From Alphaproteobacteria bacterium (GTDB taxonomy: Bacteria > Pseudomonadota > Alphaproteobacteria > Rhizobiales > Rhizobiaceae), in the NCBI GenBank assembly GCA_024280375.1, contig JAJRQF010000016.1, forward strand, positions 1 through 54,455: a DNA stretch of 54,455 nucleotides, in the 5' to 3' direction. The position numbers were made by a program, and so were the translations under genes. Each line of letters opens with the position of its first letter. Position 1 is the first letter of the stretch. The notes under the pieces were generated by a model. That model did not search any database. It saw only the letters and a program-made list of their open reading frames with translations, and was not told the DNA's origin. Of this stretch, positions 46,695-54,455 are shown piece by piece.

Positions 46695-47678
46695 CTAGAG
46701 CAATATTTCAAACATCGTTGCCAGCAAACCCGCAAAAAATATCCAACCAAAATGGCCGTTTGACTTGAACAATTTCAAACACTGGTCGGCATCATCAATA
46801 TCCAGCACCTTGATTTGCCAGCCCATATGGGCTGCACCTATTGCCAAGCCTAAATAGGCTGGCCAGCCGATTCCTGCCGTATAAAAACTTGCCAAAAATA
46901 GGGCTACCGCCCCACCATAAAGCATCACCAGCGCCGGTTTGGTATTTTCAGCAAACAGCCTTGCGGTTGAGCGCACGCCCACAAGCGCGTCATCTTCTTT
47001 ATCCTGATGGGCATAGAGCGTGTCATAGCCAATCACCCACAATATAGACCCTGCATAAAGCAATAAAGGCGACAAGCTCAACGCACCCATAATGGTGGCC
47101 CAACCCATCAACGCGCCCCAGGAAAAGGCAAGCCCCAAAACCAGTTGCGGCCAGTCGGTCACCCGTTTTGCAAACGGGTAAATCGCGACAATAATCAGCG
47201 AAGCAAGCCCCAAATATACCGAAAACCAGTTAAACGAAAAAAGTACCAGCGCACCAATGAGGGCTTGCGACACCATAAATGCTTTCGCCTGCCCGCTGCT
47301 CACCCGTCCAGAAGGAATGGGCCTTGAGGCGGTGCGTGCGACTTTTGCATCAATATCCTTGTCCACCAGATCATTATAGGTGCAGCCTGCCCCGCGCATG
47401 ACAATGGCACCGATTAAAAACAGGACAAGATAAATGGCAAAAACCACCAGAATAACCGGCGGGCCGGTCAGTGGATCTGGATCAGCCAGATTGACATTTA
47501 TACGAACATTGACCGCAAGCGCCAGTGACCACCAGCAGGGCCATAGCAGCAGCCACCAGCCGATGGGGCGATCCCACCTGGCCAATTGCGCATAGGGCCA
47601 AAGCCCCACGGGTAAAAGGCGGTAAACCCAATTGTTGGATGGTGCATCGGCTACACGCTGATTTTCAGAATTGTTCAT
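46695..47678 (-). CDS. ubiA: 4-hydroxybenzoate octaprenyltransferase
   Basis: The 327-residue polytopic prenyltransferase attaches the isoprenoid tail to 4-hydroxybenzoate in ubiquinone synthesis. The first Asp-rich motif is NDLVDKDIDAKVARTASRPI near residues 101-120, and the second is IGYDTLYAHQDKEDDALVGVRSTARLF. The landmark PYAQLARWDRPIGWWLLLWPCWW is close to the N-terminus. It is distinct from the heme O synthase at 34 kb, which shares the fold. It is divergent from the LysE gene. Confidence 0.95.
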   Translation of the reverse strand: MNNSENQRVADAPSNNWVYRLLPVGLWPYAQLARWDRPIGWWLLLWPCWWSLALAVNVRINVNLADPDPLTGPPVILVVFAIYLVLFLIGAIVMRGAGCTYNDLVDKDIDAKVARTASRPIPSGRVSSGQAKAFMVSQALIGALVLFSFNWFSVYLGLASLIIVAIYPFAKRVTDWPQLVLGLAFSWGALMGWATIMGALSLSPLLLYAGSILWVIGYDTLYAHQDKEDDALVGVRSTARLFAENTKPALVMLYGGAVALFLASFYTAGIGWPAYLGLAIGAAHMGWQIKVLDIDDADQCLKLFKSNGHFGWIFFAGLLATMFEILL

Positions 47679-47821
47679 GGCACTTCATGTGGCGCGAAGT
47701 TGGGTACGGGTCAAGGGAGTTTGATAAATACAAACCAAACCGCGCACCGTAGAGAAAGGTGTTGACATTGTCAGAATTGTATAGAACATTACATGAACAA
47801 AGCCTTACAGGAGAATGCAGA

Positions 47822-48463
47822 GTGGAAACTGTATCAATCTATATTCCAGGAATTATTCTGGCCTATTCAGCATTTTTATTGGCAATCGCCAGCCCCGGCC
47901 CGAATATTCTGGCGGTAATTGGCACTTCAATGGGTGTTGGTCGCTCTTCTGGCATAGCGCTCGCGCTTGGTGTTGCTTGCGGTTCGTTCACCTGGGCTCT
48001 GCTTACAGTTGCTGGCCTTTCAGCGCTTCTCGCGACCTATGCTTCCGCGCTGATTGCAATCAAAATATTTGGCGGATGTTACTTGCTTTGGCTTGCCTAT
48101 AAGTCGTTCAAGTCTGCGGCATCCAATCATGATATTGAACAATCTGAACTTGCAGGAGGCAAGCGATCACCGTTTGGATATGCAAAAAGAGGCTTTATTA
48201 TTCAAATGACCAATCCAAAAGCCGCATTGGCATGGATTGCTATTATTTCGCTTGGATTAAAACAAGGCGCACCCCTTTGGGTTGGACTGGCAATTGTATT
48301 TGGTACTTTTGCTCTCTCAATTGTCATTCACACCATGTATGCGATTGCGTTTTCCACACCTGCCATGGTTCGGATTTACTCCAAAGCACGGCGGTATATT
48401 CAGGCAAGTCTTGGCGCTTTTTTTGCTTTTGCTGGCATTAAGCTACTCACCAGCAGGAACTAA
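47822..48463 (+). CDS. LysE/RhtB-family amino acid exporter
   Basis: The 213-residue inner-membrane protein has about six helices. Family landmarks are FLLAIASPGPNILAVIGTSMGVGRSSGIALALGVACG and the later GFIIQMTNPKAALAWIAIIS. It should export a neutral or basic amino acid or a similar metabolite. I chose the GTG at 47822 with GGAG upstream; a TTG at 47759 would add 21 polar residues that do not fit the family. No linked LysG-type regulator is present. Confidence 0.88.
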   Translation: METVSIYIPGIILAYSAFLLAIASPGPNILAVIGTSMGVGRSSGIALALGVACGSFTWALLTVAGLSALLATYASALIAIKIFGGCYLLWLAYKSFKSAASNHDIEQSELAGGKRSPFGYAKRGFIIQMTNPKAALAWIAIISLGLKQGAPLWVGLAIVFGTFALSIVIHTMYAIAFSTPAMVRIYSKARRYIQASLGAFFAFAGIKLLTSRN

Positions 48464-48845
48464 GTCCTTCTTACATTGATCATGTTTTTCGCCTCTTCTT
48501 CTGGGCCTGCCGAGTGACGAGGTATTAGAATTCACCAAAGCTTTTTCACCCATTGACAGAAGTAAAGGGGGGCAGAATTTTGGACAAGCCTTCAAAATAT
48601 ACAATGCTGGATAATTACCCGGTGGCACCCCTACTCTCCGTCCACTGACATTCTCAGCCCTTCTTAAAAATTTCATAACATTTGGTGAGTAACACCCCCA
48701 AATTACTTTTACGTAAGATGTCGACATTTGAGGCCAAAGCAATTAAACATTTGACGAAATGCTAATGCGGGTTAAACCCCACGGCAACAGAACAAAAATT
48801 GTTGCAGGCTGTTACTGCAAATATTTGTCACGGGAGAGACAATAC
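48464..48845. other. 382-bp intergenic region before the acyl-CoA dehydrogenase gene
   Basis: No credible gene was seen. TTACGTAA at about 48709-48716 is a small palindrome that could be an operator. GGGAG before the ATG at 48846 is the ribosome site. The promoter of the fatty-acid pair should lie here, but I cannot define its boxes. Confidence 0.35.
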
Positions 48846-50624
48846 ATGTACCGCGCGCCAGTATCCGAAATCGCCCACACGCTTAAACAGACCGCAGGCT
48901 TGAACAAAGCCATAGATGAAGGCCGGTTTGAAGATTTAAGCGATGATCTGGTCGATGCCATACTGGAAGAGGCTGGACGTTTTGCCTCGGATGAAATTGC
49001 CCCGCTTGCGCGCATTGGCGATGAGGAAGGTACGCCGCTTGCGGATGGCAAGATCACCATGCCAACCGGTTGGAAAAAGCTCTATGATGACTGGGTAGAA
49101 GGTGGCTGGCCAGCGCTTAGCGGGCCAACGGATTTCGGCGGTCAGGGCCTGCCAACCATGTTGTCGGTTGCCACCGTGGAAATGTGGAATTCGGGATCGC
49201 TGGCGTTCGGCATCGGCCCAACGCTTACCTGTGGTGCGGTCGAGGCAATTCATGCCCATGCATCGGATGAATTGCAGGAAATTTACCTCGACAAGCTGGT
49301 ATCGGGCGAGTGGATGGGCACCATGAACCTGACCGAACCGCATGCGGGCTCTGACCTTGGCACCCTGCGCACAAGGGCAGAAGCCGTGGGCGATGGCTCT
49401 TACAAAATTTTTGGCCAAAAAATATTCATCACCTATGGCGAACATGATTTAACTGAAAACATTATCCATCTGGTGTTGGCCCGCCTGCCCGATGCGCCTG
49501 AAGGCTTTCGTGGATTGTCGCTGTTTCTGGTGCCCAAGCATTTGGTCAATGAGGACGGCAGCGTTGGCGGGCGCAACGATGTCTTTTGTTCCAGTATCGA
49601 GCATAAAATGGGCATTCACGCCTCGCCCACCTGCACCATGATTTATGGTGACGGGTTTGAGGGCTGCGATCCCGGTGCAATAGGCTGGCTGATTGGCGAG
49701 GAAAACCGTGGCCTCAACTGCATGTTTACGATGATGAATAATGCCCGTTTGCTGGTTGGTATTCAGGGCGTTGCGGTGGCCGAAAATGCCTATCAACAGG
49801 CGCTTGCCTATGCCAATGAGCGCACCCAGGGGAAATCGCCAAACTATGACGGCCCCGGCATGGCGCCGATTATCCACCACCGCGATGTGCAGCGCAATCT
49901 ATTGACCATGAAGGCACTCACCAATGCATCGCGGGCGATCAATTATGCCTGCGCCCATGCGATTGATTTAAGCCAACAGGATATTGGGGCAAAATGGCGC
50001 GACCGGGCGAATATTCTAACCCCGCTGGCCAAAGCATTCCCGACCGATGTGGGGGTTGAGGTTGCCTCACTTGGTATTCAAATACATGGCGGTATGGGTT
50101 TTATTGAAGAAACCGGTGCAGCCCAATTGTTGCGCGATGCCCGCATTGCCCCGATTTATGAGGGCACCAATGGCATTCAGGCGATTGATCTTGTAACCCG
50201 CAAACTACCGCTTGCCGGTGGTGAGGCGATTGCTGACTATATCGGTGAATTGCGCGAAATTGCCGATAATGTGAGGGCCAGCAACCGGCCAGAATTTGGC
50301 GATGCGGCCGAACAAATTTCCACCTCGCTGGATGATCTTGATGCCTGCAAGGACTGGCTTTTGGAACAATTGGCAGGCAAATCGGAAGACAAGGCGCTTT
50401 CCGGTGCCACACCGTTTTTGCGGCTCATGGGCCTTGCTGCGGGTGGTGCCTATCTTGCCAAATCGGCATTGTTATCCGATGCGGATAATGATTTTGGCCG
50501 CACGGCACTGGCGCGCTTTTTTGCAGAAAATATGCTGGGCGAAACCATCGGATTGCGCGCTACAATCATGGGCGGCTCAGAAAGCCTGATTGCGGCGGCG
50601 GCCAGCGCTCTTATTTCAGAATAG
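48846..50624 (+). CDS. Acyl-CoA dehydrogenase, long form with C-terminal extension (DmdC/FadE-like)
   Basis: The 592-residue flavoprotein has the acyl-CoA dehydrogenase core: MNLTEPHAGSDLGTLRT, IFGQKIFITYGEHDL, then NCMFTMMNNARLLVGIQGVAVAE and IQIHGGMGFIEETGAAQLLRDARI with the usual catalytic region and PIYEGTNGIQAIDLVTRKL. A C-terminal helical extension of about 130 residues marks the subclass that includes DmdC and several FadE-like enzymes. It oxidises acyl-CoA to enoyl-CoA with ETF as acceptor. The substrate could be a fatty acyl or a methylthio-acyl CoA. The enoyl-CoA hydratase gene follows after 17 bp. Confidence 0.93.
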   Translation: MYRAPVSEIAHTLKQTAGLNKAIDEGRFEDLSDDLVDAILEEAGRFASDEIAPLARIGDEEGTPLADGKITMPTGWKKLYDDWVEGGWPALSGPTDFGGQGLPTMLSVATVEMWNSGSLAFGIGPTLTCGAVEAIHAHASDELQEIYLDKLVSGEWMGTMNLTEPHAGSDLGTLRTRAEAVGDGSYKIFGQKIFITYGEHDLTENIIHLVLARLPDAPEGFRGLSLFLVPKHLVNEDGSVGGRNDVFCSSIEHKMGIHASPTCTMIYGDGFEGCDPGAIGWLIGEENRGLNCMFTMMNNARLLVGIQGVAVAENAYQQALAYANERTQGKSPNYDGPGMAPIIHHRDVQRNLLTMKALTNASRAINYACAHAIDLSQQDIGAKWRDRANILTPLAKAFPTDVGVEVASLGIQIHGGMGFIEETGAAQLLRDARIAPIYEGTNGIQAIDLVTRKLPLAGGEAIADYIGELREIADNVRASNRPEFGDAAEQISTSLDDLDACKDWLLEQLAGKSEDKALSGATPFLRLMGLAAGGAYLAKSALLSDADNDFGRTALARFFAENMLGETIGLRATIMGGSESLIAAAASALISE

Positions 50625-50641
50625 TTTAACAGGAACCAATT

Positions 50642-51394
50642 ATGAGCGACCACATCAATATTACCCGCGATGGGGCGGTGCAAATTATCCGCATGAACCG
50701 ACCGGATAAGAAAAATGCACTGACCCGCGATATGTATGAGGCGATGGCCGATGCGCTGGTATCGGGTGACAAGGACGGGGACATTCGCTGCCACCTGTTC
50801 CTTGGCCTGCCGGATGTATTTACCGCCGGCAACGATATTATGGACTTCATGATGGCCGCCCAGGGTGGCGCTGGCACCGGCGCAGAAGTGCAGGCATTTT
50901 TACGCGCCATTATCACCGTTACCAAGCCGATGCTGGCGGGCGTTGATGGCATGGCCATCGGGGTCGGCTCCACCATGTTGCTGCATTGCGATATGGTGTT
51001 GGCCTCCAAAAATGCGCGGTTTAAAACCCCGTTTCTCGACCTTGGCCTGCTGCCGGAGGCGGGTTCCACCCTCATCGGCCCGCGCGCCATGGGCTACAAA
51101 GCTGCCTTTTCGCTGCTGGCGATGGGCGAAGAGCTTGGCCCAGATGATGCAAAAGATGCGGGCCTTGTAAGCAAAATTATCGAGGATGGTGATTTTGAAG
51201 CCGCCGCCATTGCAGCCGCACAGCGGGTGGCAGCGCGCCCGCCGGAGGCCATGGCCCTGACCCGGCGATTATTGCGCGGTGACGTTGATGAAATTGTCGC
51301 ACGTATGGAAGAAGAATCCAGCTATTTTGCCGAACGGTTGATGAGCATCGAGGCGCAAAACGCTTTTATGGCTTTCATGAGCCGTGGGAAATAG
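50642..51394 (+). CDS. Enoyl-CoA hydratase/isomerase (crotonase family)
   Basis: The 250-residue crotonase has the oxyanion-hole segments VFTAGNDIMDFM near 61-72 and GVDGMAIGVGSTMLLHCDMV near 100-119. The acidic segment LGLLPEAGSTLIGPRAMG keeps one glutamate where hydratases have two, so an isomerase or specialised hydratase is possible. GGAAC lies upstream of the ATG. It forms a two-gene unit with the acyl-CoA dehydrogenase, giving consecutive beta-oxidation steps. Confidence 0.93.
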   Translation: MSDHINITRDGAVQIIRMNRPDKKNALTRDMYEAMADALVSGDKDGDIRCHLFLGLPDVFTAGNDIMDFMMAAQGGAGTGAEVQAFLRAIITVTKPMLAGVDGMAIGVGSTMLLHCDMVLASKNARFKTPFLDLGLLPEAGSTLIGPRAMGYKAAFSLLAMGEELGPDDAKDAGLVSKIIEDGDFEAAAIAAAQRVAARPPEAMALTRRLLRGDVDEIVARMEEESSYFAERLMSIEAQNAFMAFMSRGK

Positions 51395-51404
51395 CTAGCA
51401 TTGC

Positions 51405-51419
51405 TTTCGCTCACGGCTA
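51405..51419 (+). repeat. Copy of the TTTCGCTCACGGCTA repeat
   Basis: This 15-mer is identical to 17824-17838, 33 kb away. It opens the 134-bp gap between the convergent enoyl-CoA hydratase and RNA methyltransferase genes. The rest of the gap has no gene and no clear terminator. Confidence 0.6.
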
Positions 51420-51528
51420 CTTGCTGCTCCGCATCAGCCTTCGCGAGAGCGATGCAAACGCATCGGGCTACTCTTCGCAGCCTGACTGGTTCAGTTTAAG
51501 TGAAGAACAGTCTAGACTTCGCGCATAG

Positions 51529-52785
51529 CTAACCGAATATGGGTCGTATGGCGCGCGTTTTCTTACGCTCAAACAGCGCCACAATTTCCACATGGGCAGA
51601 GAATAGAAACTGGTCTATCGGCACTACTTTTGTGAGTTTGTAGCCCGCATCCAGCAGAATTTTCGCATCCCGGACAAGGGTTGTTGGATTGCACGAAATG
51701 GCGGCAATTTTTGGAATACCGGATTTTGCCAATTCGCGGGTCTGCGCTTCGGCACCTGCACGTGGCGGGTCAAAAATTGCACCGGAAAAGCCTTCCAGCT
51801 CGCTGGTCTGTAGTGGGCGACGTTCAAGGTCACGTGCTTCAATGGTAAGCGTTTTGGTGCCCGATAAAGATTTCTGCGATTGCTCGAGCGCCAGAAGTGC
51901 AGCTTTTTCAAACTCCACCGCATGAACACTGCTTTTGTGCAAAAGTTGCAGGCCAAACGTGCCAACACCGCTGAACAGATCAATGATTTTCTTGGACTTT
52001 TTTAGATGTACTGCAACCAGATCTGCCATATGCTGCTCGGCCTCGGCCACAGCTTGGACAAAACTACCGGGTGGTGGCGTGAGGACAGCCTGACCGATAG
52101 AAAATTGCGGCACGATGGTTTGAATGATCACCTCATCACCATAGGAAACCCGGGCTCTACCAGCACTGACCGCCCAGTCGATAATGGCCTTGCGACGGCG
52201 TTCTGAAAGCGGCGTATCGGCCTCAAGCGCAATGTCCAGCCCATTATCGCAGGCCAGAACGTGCAGCTTAATCTGCTCTGACGGGACAATTGCAAGGCTG
52301 GCCAGATTACGCAGATCGTCAAAACGCTCTGTAATCATTGGCAACAGCAAAGGACATTCGCCAAGATCGACAATCTCATGGCTTTGTCGGGCTAAAAAAC
52401 CAAATACCGTACCCGATGCGGTGGGTATTGCCGTAAAACTTGCACGGCGACGCTGGCCAATGGATGTTGGAATACAGGGCTCAACTGGCACATCAATTCC
52501 GGCACTTGCAAAGGCATCAACCACCAGCTGGCGTTTCCAATTCAAATATTCCTGCTGTTCAAAATGCTGCAAAACGCAACCGCCGCAGGTGCCAAAATGC
52601 GGGCATATGGGCTCAATCCGGTGGGGTGAAGCTGTAATAATCTTTGGCAGCAGGCCAGGGTTTTCTGCCTCGCTATCCACTTCAATCACATCACCGGCAA
52701 GGGTAAACGGTACAAATGTACCATCGCTGGCGATGCCGTCGCCTTTACCGCCCAATGCATCGATTTCGAGCCTGATCTTGGTCAT
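51529..52785 (-). CDS. TrmA/RlmC/RlmD-family RNA 5-methyluridine methyltransferase
   Basis: The 418-residue enzyme methylates uridine C5 in rRNA or tRNA. It has an N-terminal TRAM-like part (LEIDALGGKGDGIA), a 4Fe-4S cluster motif ICPHFGTCGGCVLQH with a further Cys in LGECPLL, the SAM-binding IDLFSGVGTFGLQL, FDPPRAGAEAQ, and the catalytic cysteine in AISCNPTTLVRD. The start at 52785 places the ATG one base after the tlyA stop; a longer form from 52833 would overlap tlyA. The iron-sulfur motif favours the RumA/RlmD group, but the target base cannot be fixed. Confidence 0.92.
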   Translation of the reverse strand: MTKIRLEIDALGGKGDGIASDGTFVPFTLAGDVIEVDSEAENPGLLPKIITASPHRIEPICPHFGTCGGCVLQHFEQQEYLNWKRQLVVDAFASAGIDVPVEPCIPTSIGQRRRASFTAIPTASGTVFGFLARQSHEIVDLGECPLLLPMITERFDDLRNLASLAIVPSEQIKLHVLACDNGLDIALEADTPLSERRRKAIIDWAVSAGRARVSYGDEVIIQTIVPQFSIGQAVLTPPPGSFVQAVAEAEQHMADLVAVHLKKSKKIIDLFSGVGTFGLQLLHKSSVHAVEFEKAALLALEQSQKSLSGTKTLTIEARDLERRPLQTSELEGFSGAIFDPPRAGAEAQTRELAKSGIPKIAAISCNPTTLVRDAKILLDAGYKLTKVVPIDQFLFSAHVEIVALFERKKTRAIRPIFG

Positions 52786-52786
52786 A

Positions 52787-53530
52787 TTATTGCTTTCTGC
52801 CACACAGAAGGAATTCCTGATTGCCATCTCCACCGGTTACCGGCGACGGCAAAATATCGGTATGGTGCCAACCGGGCTGATGATCAAGCCAATTCGCCAA
52901 ATCCTGTGCGATCTTGGGGCCAAGCTCGGGAGATTTCAGCAGGCCACCTTTGCCAATATTATCTTTTCCCGCCTCAAATTGCGGTTTTACCAGTAAAATG
53001 CATTCAGCGCCCGATCGGGCAATTTCCAGCGATGGCGGAAGTGCCAGTTTGAGCGAAATAAAACTCACATCTGAAACAACAATATCAATATCGGGCGTTG
53101 TGCCATCAATGGAAATCGTGGCCTCATCCAGATCACGGGCGTTAATTCCTTCCAGATTGTAAACCCTTCGGTCATTGGCGATATTTTCAACCATCTGCCC
53201 GTGGCCAACATCAATTGCGAATATATGCGCCGCTCCCCTTTCCAGCAATACTTGCGTAAAGCCACCGGTGGAGGCACCAATATCGAGGCAGGCTTTGCCG
53301 GTAATATCAAACTTGCAAAGATCAAGTGCGGCAAGCAGTTTCAAGGCTGCACGTGATACATATTTGGCCGCGGGGTCATCAACGGCAATATCGTCTTTTT
53401 CGCCGACCCCCTGCCCCGGACGCCTGGCTAAAACTCCATTTACCTGAACACATTTTCGCAGGATTGCATCGCGGGCACGCGAGCGAGATTGAGCCAATCC
53501 GCGCTGTACAAGCATCTGGTCAAGGCGCAT
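52787..53530 (-). CDS. tlyA: TlyA-family rRNA methyltransferase/hemolysin-like protein
   Basis: The 247-residue protein has an N-terminal S4 RNA-binding domain (MRLDQMLVQRGLAQSRSRARDAI...VQVNG) and an FtsJ-like methyltransferase domain. The SAM motif is CLDIGASTGGFTQVLLERGA, followed by AIDVGHGQM and VSDVSFISLKL. Known TlyA enzymes methylate 2'-OH groups of rRNA and affect capreomycin sensitivity; the hemolysin label is historical. It precedes the second RNA methyltransferase with one base between stop and start. Confidence 0.94.
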   Translation of the reverse strand: MRLDQMLVQRGLAQSRSRARDAILRKCVQVNGVLARRPGQGVGEKDDIAVDDPAAKYVSRAALKLLAALDLCKFDITGKACLDIGASTGGFTQVLLERGAAHIFAIDVGHGQMVENIANDRRVYNLEGINARDLDEATISIDGTTPDIDIVVSDVSFISLKLALPPSLEIARSGAECILLVKPQFEAGKDNIGKGGLLKSPELGPKIAQDLANWLDHQPGWHHTDILPSPVTGGDGNQEFLLCGRKQ

Positions 53531-53603
53531 GAAACTGTCCCTAAAATTTTCGTTGGGTATTAAATATATTGCGCAGAATAAACCGCAAAGTGCCCGGCTT
53601 CAA

Positions 53604-54134
53604 TTACTGGCTGAACTTTGGCCTGTCCATTCCGCGTGAAGATGATGCCAGATATTTCTCAAGATTGACAAAAGCCTGATTTTCAAAGGCAGGCATTTCT
53701 TCACTGCTCAATGTTGAATTACTTGCCCGTGCGATTGTCAGGGCATCGTGCAGATCAAATGGCTTGTCGTTCAGATTTTTGGTTTCAGTTTTTTGCCTGA
53801 CTTTGCCGGAAAGAATTTTTTCCAAAAGCTCATCAATGTCATTGCCCATCTGCAGCACAATTGGAGGCAATTTTAGCTTCACCGGGGCCTGCATTTTAGG
53901 CGCGCTGCCAATGCCATCTGATGCACCATTTGAATTGGACGATGGCCGGACCATTTCCATGGTCACAAAAATTGCTTTATCATCAGGTTTCACTGAACCG
54001 CGCAATTCTCCAAGTTTGCCAATAAGTTTGGCGGCCGCTGCCCGTTGCACGGTAGACACCTGCTCCTCTGCAAAAACGGTGGTGGATGTGACCAGAAATA
54101 GAGTGGTCACGACTATGGGAATGAGAGTTTTCAA
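53604..54134 (-). CDS. Secreted protein of unknown function
   Basis: The 176-residue protein has a clear signal peptide (MKTLIPIVVTTLFLVTSTTVFAEEQ). The mature part is polar and mostly helical, with a Ser/Asn/Gly-rich stretch (RPSSNSNGASDGIGSAPK) in the middle and KLKLPPIVLQMGNDIDELL after it. No cysteine, repeat or known motif was recognised. It is divergent from aroC and upstream of tlyA on the same strand, 73 bp away. A CtrA-like box lies upstream. I cannot assign a family. Confidence 0.7.
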   Translation of the reverse strand: MKTLIPIVVTTLFLVTSTTVFAEEQVSTVQRAAAAKLIGKLGELRGSVKPDDKAIFVTMEMVRPSSNSNGASDGIGSAPKMQAPVKLKLPPIVLQMGNDIDELLEKILSGKVRQKTETKNLNDKPFDLHDALTIARASNSTLSSEEMPAFENQAFVNLEKYLASSSRGMDRPKFSQ

Positions 54135-54204
54135 CGCAATTTGACCCCTGATTGTTCAGGCAGAATTATGCATCGCTATCGTTAGGGAGTTGCCAATAAA
54201 AATG

Positions 54205-54220
54205 GTTAGTAAATTGTTAA
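54205..54220 (-). promoter_or_regulatory. CtrA-like box upstream of the secreted-protein gene
   Basis: Read leftwards, TTAA-CAATTTA-CTAAC differs from the CtrA consensus TTAA-N7-TTAAC at one position. It lies 71 bp upstream of the start at 54134 and 97 bp upstream of aroC. A second TTAAC word follows at 54225-54230. The AT-rich context makes chance matches likely. Confidence 0.3.
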
Positions 54221-54316
54221 ATTTGTTAACGACAATTTGCAGAGCTATTTGACCTGGACAGCGTTTGCGCATATCAACCCAATAACAGGATTTCTCAGAT
54301 TATACGGCGCTAAACG

Positions 54317-54455
54317 ATGTCTCATAACACTTTTGGTCATCTATTCCGGGTTACAACCTGGGGCGAAAGTCACGGGCCTGCCCTTGGCTGTGTTATTGAT
54401 GGCTGCCCGCCGGGCTTGAAAATTTCTGAAGCAGAAATTCAAACCTTTATGGACA
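54317..54455 (+). CDS. aroC: Chorismate synthase, N-terminal part
   Basis: The window ends inside this gene after 46 codons. The visible start reads [20 protein letters not shown] followed by [13 protein letters not shown] and a LKISEAEIQ stretch. This is the diagnostic N-terminus of chorismate synthase, including the active-site ESHG region. The enzyme makes chorismate from EPSP with reduced FMN, for aromatic amino acids and ubiquinone, which needs the UbiA step encoded at 47 kb. It is divergent from the secreted-protein gene. Confidence 0.95.
   Translation, partial: MSHNTFGHLFRVTTWGESHGPALGCVIDGCPPGLKISEAEIQTFMD

Noticed and set aside
48443-48742. 99-codon minus-strand frame after the LysE gene
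   Set aside because: No ribosome site, no recognisable motif, and it overlaps the LysE gene end.

Overview
The window is chromosomal DNA of an alphaproteobacterium, most likely Hyphomicrobiales (Rhizobiales), of moderate GC content. Pointers are a CcrM GANTC methyltransferase, a complete aa3-type cta/cox cluster with a CoxF-like small protein, an IalB-family protein next to tldD, a DUF6101-type protein beside ubiA, and the order ppdK-smc-dsbA-dciA/mutY. The genus cannot be fixed from the sequence alone. No tRNA, rRNA, CRISPR, insertion sequence or prophage gene was seen.

Layout. 1-2.6 kb: end of an amino-sugar operon (GntR regulator, SIS-type glucosamine-6-phosphate deaminase, NagA). 2.7-5.3 kb: a GDYXXLXY/DUF2157 membrane pair and a DEDDh exonuclease. 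5.3-12.5 kb: a repeat cluster, a pyruvate phosphate dikinase that lacks its C-terminal domain, SMC, a Tat-type DsbA and a DciA-like protein. 12.5-18.6 kb: mutY, a divergent AraC regulator/esterase pair, ccrM, a HAD phosphatase and a lipoprotein. 18.7-25.1 kb: thrC, an M16 peptidase, a GNAT enzyme and a large membrane sensor with a degenerate GGDEF and an apparently intact EAL domain. 25.1-31 kb: AlgH/YqgE, a stand-alone DsbD N-terminal-like protein, a peroxiredoxin, a cytochrome P450 and the ispH-thrB-rnhA unit.

31-37.6 kb: cytochrome c oxidase structural and assembly genes, read leftwards in the order ctaC-ctaD-ctaB-coxF-ctaG-ctaE-DUF983-SURF1. 38-41.6 kb: ialB-like, tldD, SelO. 41.7-45.5 kb: purD, the Sua5-type tsaC and an FAD-linked 2-hydroxyacid dehydrogenase. 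45.7-51.4 kb: DUF6101, ubiA, a LysE exporter, an acyl-CoA dehydrogenase and an enoyl-CoA hydratase. 51.5-54.5 kb: a TrmA/RlmD-type RNA methyltransferase, TlyA, an unrecognised secreted protein and the start of aroC.

How it fits together. Most of the window is housekeeping: DNA maintenance and methylation, respiration, threonine, isoprenoid, purine and chorismate synthesis, and RNA modification. The parts that look accessory or rearranged are the P450, the AraC/esterase pair, the shortened PPDK, and several families of palindromic or tandem intergenic repeats that sit mostly between convergent genes. No clear new defence or biosynthetic system was found. The best leads are the PPDK truncated at the edge of a repeat, the P450 at the end of the ispH-thrB-rnhA unit, the duplicated gene end after nagA, and an FNR/FixK-like box between ctaC and ialB.
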